From the NCBI RefSeq assembly GCF_028657905.1, contig NZ_CP117782.1, positions 3,658,001 through 3,722,000 on the forward strand: a stretch of DNA of 64,000 nt. The letters are read 5' to 3'. The notes under the pieces are model-generated. The model saw nothing but the letters and a program-made list of their open reading frames with translations. It did not search any database and was not told the origin of the DNA. A program made the position numbers and the translations under genes. Below are positions 59,433-64,000 of this stretch, piece after piece. Numbering within the stretch: position 1 is the stretch's first letter; each line of letters begins with the position of its first letter. The stretch comes from Burkholderia sp. FERM BP-3421. GTDB lineage: Bacteria; Pseudomonadota; Gammaproteobacteria; Burkholderiales; Burkholderiaceae.

Positions 59433-59941
59433 TTGGCCTCCATCGGATTCAACCCGACGACGTCCGCGCGCGGCGCGACCGAATGGGTGTGCAGGACGTC
59501 GAGCGGCACCCGGCGTCCGGCCAGGTAGTCGTCGACGCCGCGCAGCACCGCCGGCGAACGATGCCGGTCGACGCAGGCGCGCAGTTCGCCGGCGTCGAGC
59601 CACAGCGTGCGCACGATGCCGTCGTCGAGCCGGTGGCCGGGCAGCGGCTCGCCCGCCGTGCCGCAGAACGTGAAGCGCAGGTAGGTCGCGCCCGCGCTCG
59701 CGGGGCGGTCGTAGTGGGCCAGATAGACGCCGACCAGCGCCGACGGCTCGAAGCGGCAGCCGGTTTCCTCGAGGGTTTCGCGGATCACGGCGTCGACGAG
59801 GGTTTCGCCGGCTTCGAGATGGCCGGCCGGCTGGTTGATGCGCAGGCCGGCGGAGGTGTGTTCTTCAATCACGAGAAAGCGCCCGTCGCGTTCGACGATC
59901 GCGGCGACCGTCACGTGCGGGGTCCAGATTTCGGGTTTCAT
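59429..59941 (-). CDS. nudJ: Nudix hydrolase (NudJ-like)
   Basis: A 170-residue pyrophosphohydrolase. The Nudix box is complete: GHLEAGETLVDAVIRETLEETG. The N-terminal PHVTVAAIVERDGRFLVIEEHTSAGLRINQPAGHLE matches NudJ, the phosphatase of hydroxymethylpyrimidine and nucleoside phosphates. It overlaps mnmA by 4 bp, the nudJ-mnmA pair known from E. coli. The ATG at 59941 is used rather than upstream in-frame starts. Confidence 0.92.
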   Translation of the reverse strand: MKPEIWTPHVTVAAIVERDGRFLVIEEHTSAGLRINQPAGHLEAGETLVDAVIRETLEETGCRFEPSALVGVYLAHYDRPASAGATYLRFTFCGTAGEPLPGHRLDDGIVRTLWLDAGELRACVDRHRSPAVLRGVDDYLAGRRVPLDVLHTHSVAPRADVVGLNPMEAK

Positions 59942-60203
59942 AGCCGCGCATTTTACCGGTTGCGCGCGGGACCTGCCGGCCGCGTGCCGCCGCATTGCTC
60001 TGACCCCATGATGAACGACCAGGCACGGACCGCGCGGTTTGTCCAGAGGGCTGTGGTGCATCAAAGGGTCGGACTCCGGCGCGGCGTACGCTTTCGGTTA
60101 AAGTGGCGCGTGAAGAAACCAGCCGTTGCCTCGAGCCGGTCAGTCCGCAGTTGCCGTTCCGGCTCGCTTTCGCAGTCGAATACGAGAAACAGGAGGATCG
60201 ACG

Positions 60204-61343
60204 ATGCATATCGGAGTGCCTGGCGAGACGCGGGCGAACGAGGCGCGCGTGGCCGCGACGCCTGAAACGGTCAAGAAATACGTGGCCGCCGGCCATCGCG
60301 TGACGGTCGAGCGCGGCGCGGGCGAGCGGGCCAGTTTTCCGGACGTGACCTACGAGGCGGCCGGGGCGGCGCTGGGCGATGCGGCGGCCGCGCTGGGCGC
60401 CGAGCTGGTGCTCAAGGTCCAGGCGCCCACCGACGCCGAACTGGCGCACGTGACCCGCGGCGCGACCCTGGTCGGCATGCTCGACCCGTTCAATGCCGAG
60501 CAGGCGGGGCGGCTCGCGGCGGCGGGCGTGACGGGCTTCGCGCTGGAGGCCGCGCCGCGCACGACGCGCGCGCAGAGCCTGGACGTGCTGTCGTCGCAGG
60601 CCAACATCGCGGGCTACAAGGCGGTGCTGGTCGCGGCGGCGCTCTATCCGCGCTTCCTGCCGATGCTGATGACGGCGGCGGGCACCGTGAAGGCGGCGCG
60701 CGTGCTGATCCTCGGCGCGGGCGTCGCGGGCCTGCAGGCGATCGCGACCGCGAAGCGGCTCGGCGCGGTGATCGAGGCGTCCGACGTGCGGCCGGCGGTG
60801 AAGGAGCAGATCGAGTCGCTCGGCGCGAAATTCCTCGACGTTCCCTACGAAACCCAGGAAGAGCGCGACGCGGCGGAAGGCGTGGGCGGCTACGCGCGGC
60901 CGATGCCGCCGTCGTGGCTCACGCGCCAGGCGGCGCTGGTCCACGAGCGCGCGAAGCAGGCGGACATCGTGATCACCACCGCGCTGATTCCGGGGCGGGC
61001 CGCGCCGACGCTGATCTCGGCGGAGACGGTGCAGGCGATGAAGCCCGGCTCGGTGCTGGTCGACCTCGCGGCCGGCCGCGGCCCCGAGACCGACGGCCGG
61101 CGCGGCGGCAACTGCCCGCTGACGGTGGCCGACGAGGTCACGCGCACGCACGGCGTGACGATCGCGGGCTACACGAATCTCGCCGCGATGGTGCCGGCCG
61201 ACGCGTCGGCGCTGTACGCACGCAACCTCGTCGATTTCCTGAAGTTGATCATCACCCAGGACGGGGCGCTCCAGATCGATCTGAACGACGACATCGTCGC
61301 CGCGACGCTTGTGTGTCGCGACGGCGAGGTCGTGCGCAAATAA
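60204..61343 (+). CDS. pntA: NAD(P) transhydrogenase subunit alpha part 1
   Basis: NAD(H)-binding component of proton-translocating transhydrogenase, 379 residues. It begins MHIGVPGETRANEARVAATPETVKKYVAAGHRV and has the Rossmann motif RVLILGAGVAGLQAIATAKRLGAVIEASDVRP and TALIPGRAAPTLIS. It is soluble, without membrane helices; those are in the next gene, so the alpha subunit is split. AGGAGG lies upstream of the start. Confidence 0.95.
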   Translation: MHIGVPGETRANEARVAATPETVKKYVAAGHRVTVERGAGERASFPDVTYEAAGAALGDAAAALGAELVLKVQAPTDAELAHVTRGATLVGMLDPFNAEQAGRLAAAGVTGFALEAAPRTTRAQSLDVLSSQANIAGYKAVLVAAALYPRFLPMLMTAAGTVKAARVLILGAGVAGLQAIATAKRLGAVIEASDVRPAVKEQIESLGAKFLDVPYETQEERDAAEGVGGYARPMPPSWLTRQAALVHERAKQADIVITTALIPGRAAPTLISAETVQAMKPGSVLVDLAAGRGPETDGRRGGNCPLTVADEVTRTHGVTIAGYTNLAAMVPADASALYARNLVDFLKLIITQDGALQIDLNDDIVAATLVCRDGEVVRK

Positions 61344-61356
61344 CGGGGAGGCGGCG

Positions 61357-61674
61357 ATGGAATTGATCAATCACACGGTGATCAACGTGATCATCTTCGT
61401 GCTGGCGGTGTATGTCGGCTACCACGTGGTGTGGAACGTGACGCCCGCGCTGCACACGCCGCTGATGGCGGTGACCAACGCGATCTCGGCGATCGTGATC
61501 GTCGGCGCGATGCTGGCCGCCGCGCTGACGGTCGGCACGACCGGCAAGGTGTTCGGGGTGCTCGCGGTGGCGCTCGCGGCGGTCAACGTGTTCGGCGGCT
61601 TCCTCGTCACGCGGCGCATGCTCGAGATGTTCCGCAAGAAGGAGCCGAAGGGCGGCAAGGAGGGCGCGCGATGA
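61357..61674 (+). CDS. NAD(P) transhydrogenase subunit alpha part 2
   Basis: A 105-residue membrane protein with about three to four helices: NHTVINVIIFVLAVYVGYHVVWNVTPALHTPLMAVTNAISAIVIVGAMLAAAL and VALAAVNVFGGFLVTRRMLEMFRKKE. It supplies the proton-channel helices that sit at the C-terminus of one-piece PntA. ATGA overlap with pntB. Confidence 0.95.
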   Translation: MELINHTVINVIIFVLAVYVGYHVVWNVTPALHTPLMAVTNAISAIVIVGAMLAAALTVGTTGKVFGVLAVALAAVNVFGGFLVTRRMLEMFRKKEPKGGKEGAR

Positions 61675-63125
61675 GCATGAACGTCGTCACGCTGCTGTAC
61701 CTCGTCGCGTCGGTGTGCTTCATCCAGGCGCTCAAGGGCCTGTCGAATCCGAAGAGCGCTAGACGAGGGAATCTATTCGGCATGACCGGCATGGCGATCG
61801 CGATCCTCACGACCGTCGCGCTGATCGTCAAGCAGGCCGCCTGGCTCGGCGCCAACCTGCCGCTCGGGCTCGGGCTCGTGCTCGGCGCGCTGGTGGTCGG
61901 CGGCGCGGTGGGCGCGGTGGTCGCCGCGCGCGTCGAGATGACGAAGATGCCGGAGCTGGTCGCGGCGATGCACTCGCTGATCGGTCTCGCCGCGGTCTGC
62001 ATCGCCTACGCGGTGGTGTCGGAGCCCGAGGCGTTCGGGCTCGTGCCGCAGGGCGCGGACGCCGCGAACTTCATCCCGTACGGCAACCGGATCGAGTTGT
62101 TCATCGGCACCTTCGTCGGCGCGATCACGTTCTCGGGCTCGGTGATCGCATTCGGCAAGCTGTCGGGCAAGTACAAGTTCCGGCTGTTCCAGGGCGCGCC
62201 CGTGGTGTACGCGGGCCAGCACCTGCTGAACCTGCTGCTCGCGCTCGCGATGCTCGGCTTCGGCATCCTGTTCATGCTGACCCAGTCGTGGCTGCCGTTC
62301 ATCGTGATGACGGCGCTCGCGTTCGCGCTCGGCGTGCTGATCATCATCCCGATCGGCGGGGCCGACATGCCGGTCGTGGTGTCGATGCTGAACTCGTACT
62401 CGGGCTGGGCGGCGGCGGGCATCGGCTTCTCGCTGAACAACCCGATGCTGATCATCGCGGGCTCGCTGGTCGGCTCGTCGGGGGCGATCCTGTCGTACAT
62501 CATGTGCCACGCGATGAACCGCTCGTTCTTCAACGTGCTGCTCGGCGGGTTCGGCGCGGAGCCCGGCGCGGCGGCGGCGAGCGGCGGGCAGGAGCAGCGG
62601 CCGGTGAAGTCGGGCTCGGCCGAGGACGCGTCGTTCATGCTCGGCAATGCGGAATCGGTGGTGATCGTGCCCGGCTACGGCCTCGCGGTCGCGCGCGCGC
62701 AGCATGCGCTCAAGGAACTGACCGACAAGCTGATCGAGAAGGGCATCGACGTGCGCTACGCGATCCACCCGGTCGCGGGCCGGATGCCGGGGCACATGAA
62801 CGTGCTGCTCGCGGAAGCCGAGGTGCCGTACGAGATCGTGCACGAGATGGAGGACATCAACGGCGAGTTCGGCCAGGTCGACGTGGTGCTCGTGCTGGGC
62901 GCGAACGACGTGGTGAATCCGGCGGCGAAGAACGATCCGAAATCGCCGATCGCGGGGATGCCGATCATCGAGGCGTACAAGGCGCGCACGGTGATCGTCA
63001 ACAAGCGCTCGATGGCGGCCGGCTACGCGGGGCTCGACAACGACCTGTTCTACATGGACAAGACGATGATGGTGTTCGGCGACGCGAAGAAGGTGATCGA
63101 GGACATGGTGAAATCGGTCGAGTGA
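61671..63125 (+). CDS. pntB: NAD(P) transhydrogenase subunit beta
   Basis: A 484-residue protein with about nine membrane helices followed by a C-terminal NADP(H)-binding domain: MTKMPELVAAMHSLIGLAAV, GGADMPVVVSMLNSYSGWAAAGIGF, then VVIVPGYGLAVARAQHALKELTD, AIHPVAGRMPGHMNVLLAEA, DVVLVLGANDVVNPAA and AGYAGLDNDLFY. Complete. Together pntA1-pntA2-pntB convert NADH to NADPH using the proton gradient. Confidence 0.97.
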   Translation: MSMNVVTLLYLVASVCFIQALKGLSNPKSARRGNLFGMTGMAIAILTTVALIVKQAAWLGANLPLGLGLVLGALVVGGAVGAVVAARVEMTKMPELVAAMHSLIGLAAVCIAYAVVSEPEAFGLVPQGADAANFIPYGNRIELFIGTFVGAITFSGSVIAFGKLSGKYKFRLFQGAPVVYAGQHLLNLLLALAMLGFGILFMLTQSWLPFIVMTALAFALGVLIIIPIGGADMPVVVSMLNSYSGWAAAGIGFSLNNPMLIIAGSLVGSSGAILSYIMCHAMNRSFFNVLLGGFGAEPGAAAASGGQEQRPVKSGSAEDASFMLGNAESVVIVPGYGLAVARAQHALKELTDKLIEKGIDVRYAIHPVAGRMPGHMNVLLAEAEVPYEIVHEMEDINGEFGQVDVVLVLGANDVVNPAAKNDPKSPIAGMPIIEAYKARTVIVNKRSMAAGYAGLDNDLFYMDKTMMVFGDAKKVIEDMVKSVE

Positions 63126-63139
63126 CGCTGGGCGCCCGG

Positions 63140-63637
63140 CTAGCCGCGACGGCTGGCCGGGCCGCGCAGCAGCAGCACGGCTGCGTATGCGAGCACGCAC
63201 AGCCCGGGGAACACCCCGAGCGGATACAGCGGAATATCCTCGAGCGGCAGCGCGACGCGGATGCCGGTGTCGTTCGTGATGCCGGTGAAGGCCGTCGCGC
63301 GGGCGTGCAGCACCACGAAACACAGCGCGCTCGCGCCGCCCGCGATCAGCGCGAGCCCCAGGTAGGCGTAGAGCGCATCGCGCGCCGCCTGCGCGCGCCG
63401 CCGGCAGGCGACCAGCGCCGCGCCCACCGAGAAACCCAGGAATCCGAACGATGCCAGCGTGGCGGAGCGGTGCGCGAACACGCCGTTCGGCTCGTCGGTG
63501 ATGAACGAGACGCTGCCCGCCTCGGCGTCGATGAGCGCGGCGAGCAGCCCGTCGTACATCAGGTTGCCCGCGAGCGGGAACAGCGCGGCGAGCGCGATCG
63601 GCACCAGGGGGGCGATGCTGGGATTCGATTGGGTCAT
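63140..63637 (-). CDS. small integral membrane protein, unknown function
   Basis: A 165-residue protein with four predicted hydrophobic helices (about 10-30, 58-78, 90-112 and 142-160). No family motif is recognised. It is convergent with pntB, 14 bp from its stop. The reading frame, start and GC bias are convincing as a real gene, but function cannot be stated. Confidence 0.65.
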   Translation of the reverse strand: MTQSNPSIAPLVPIALAALFPLAGNLMYDGLLAALIDAEAGSVSFITDEPNGVFAHRSATLASFGFLGFSVGAALVACRRRAQAARDALYAYLGLALIAGGASALCFVVLHARATAFTGITNDTGIRVALPLEDIPLYPLGVFPGLCVLAYAAVLLLRGPASRRG

Positions 63638-63934
63638 GGCGACGTCGCGGCTTGGTTGGGTGGCGGAAGCGGGCTGCCGGCCGGGCCGCGCGCGCCCGAC
63701 GCGCACGGCCGGCGCGGCCGGTCGGGAGGCGCGGGCGCGCCGAAGCCCGGCCGCCAGCATACCGTATGCGGAGGGCGGGATCGCGTTGTCGGGACGGGGC
63801 GGCAGGGTATGGCCATCGCGATGGGCGTTCGCAAAGGAGCTTTCCTTTTAGGCTCTTGCGCGATCGAGATAAATGGGACCGGTCTTAAATCGTCGCCCGC
63901 GCCGGCCGTGCGTGGCCGGTCCGCCGCGCGTGCT
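63638..63934. other. 297-bp gap without a clear gene
   Basis: Mostly GC-rich, with an AT-richer patch near 63825-63885 containing a small hairpin AAAGGA/TCCTTT. This may hold the promoter of the membrane-protein gene. No coding region is supported. Confidence 0.4.
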
Positions 63935-64000
63935 TCAGTGCATCGGCGGCGCGTCGGCGGCGCGCAGGAAGTCCGCGAGCCGGCGGCCGGGTTCGTCCGG
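63935..64000 (-). CDS. C-terminal 21 codons of an unidentified gene
   Basis: The minus strand reads PDEPGRRLADFLRAADAPPMH then a TGA at 63937-63935. The composition suits a protein C-terminus, perhaps an alpha/beta hydrolase (PDEPxRxLADFL ends are common there), but the piece is too short to assign. Confidence 0.4.
   Translation of the reverse strand, partial: PDEPGRRLADFLRAADAPPMH

Noticed and set aside
57496..59528. Long frames on both strands across the 153-bp repeats, suggestive of a repeat protein.
   Set aside because: Openness follows from a unit divisible by three with no stops. There is no ribosome site or signal peptide, and several alternative frames look equally open, one running antisense through mnmA.

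Overview
The window is about 64 kb of very GC-rich DNA from a betaproteobacterial primary chromosome, almost certainly Burkholderia. Evidence for this is the extreme G/C third-position bias and the local gene orders: fur/omlA-dapB-exbBD-leuS-lptE-holA-proA, hexR/edd-eda, gltIJKL, rnpB, rplM-rpsI-erpA-anmK-tyrS, and dusB-fis-purH-ruvCAB. The entries together suggest a free-living or plant/soil-associated species. The species cannot be fixed from the sequence alone. Most of the window is ordinary housekeeping core with little accessory DNA.

Layout. 1-5.3 kb holds a truncated beta-carbonic anhydrase divergent from a CynR-like regulator, then a GntR regulator divergent from a purine-degradation operon (DctA-type transporter, allantoicase, ureidoglycolate lyase). 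5.3-15 kb holds fur divergent from the outer-membrane assembly lipoprotein gene omlA/bamE, then dapB, an ExbB/ExbD pair, leuS, lptE, holA, proA and hemJ. 15-22.3 kb is Entner-Doudoroff sugar-acid metabolism: hexR with its operators, edd-eda, then a gluconate permease and gluconokinase. A small HigB/HigA-like toxin-antitoxin pair lies between these two parts. 22.3-33 kb holds a TetR regulator divergent from a DAO-family oxidase, purB, a HypT-like LysR regulator, gdhA, the glutamate/aspartate ABC importer gltIJKL and a YafJ-type amidotransferase. 33-42.3 kb holds pyrC, a DUF3025 gene, RNase P RNA, an OsmC protein, a strong small-RNA candidate, rplM-rpsI, erpA, anmK, tyrS, dtd and a histidine phosphatase. 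42.3-53.2 kb is a long minus-strand run: a ParB-like lipoprotein, an MpaB-family protein, ruvB, ruvA, ruvC, purH, fis, dusB, a UbiH-family hydroxylase and pepP. 53.3-64 kb holds an SspA/GST-like protein, a decayed IS4-family element, an FMN glutamate-synthase-like protein, a frameshifted quinone reductase beside an HxlR regulator, a 153-bp minisatellite, mnmA-nudJ, the three-gene transhydrogenase pntA1-pntA2-pntB and two short unassigned ends.

The most notable non-coding signals are these. (i) A roughly 90-nt RNA candidate upstream of rplM has its own -35/-10 and terminator and a hairpin loop reading CUCCUCCUUU, which matches the anti-Shine-Dalgarno tail of 16S rRNA; a perfect 24-bp palindrome lies just upstream. 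(ii) Four unrelated tandem-repeat tracts occur in the window: 15 bp inside an oxidase gene, 5 bp at the erpA/anmK junction, 15 bp between ruvA and ruvB, and 153 bp after hxlR. (iii) A 461-bp IS4-type remnant with intact inverted repeats and a recognisable 11-bp target duplication splits what was a bidirectional terminator. (iv) Several clean palindromic operators sit next to the regulators that probably use them (GntR, HexR, toxin-antitoxin, TetR).
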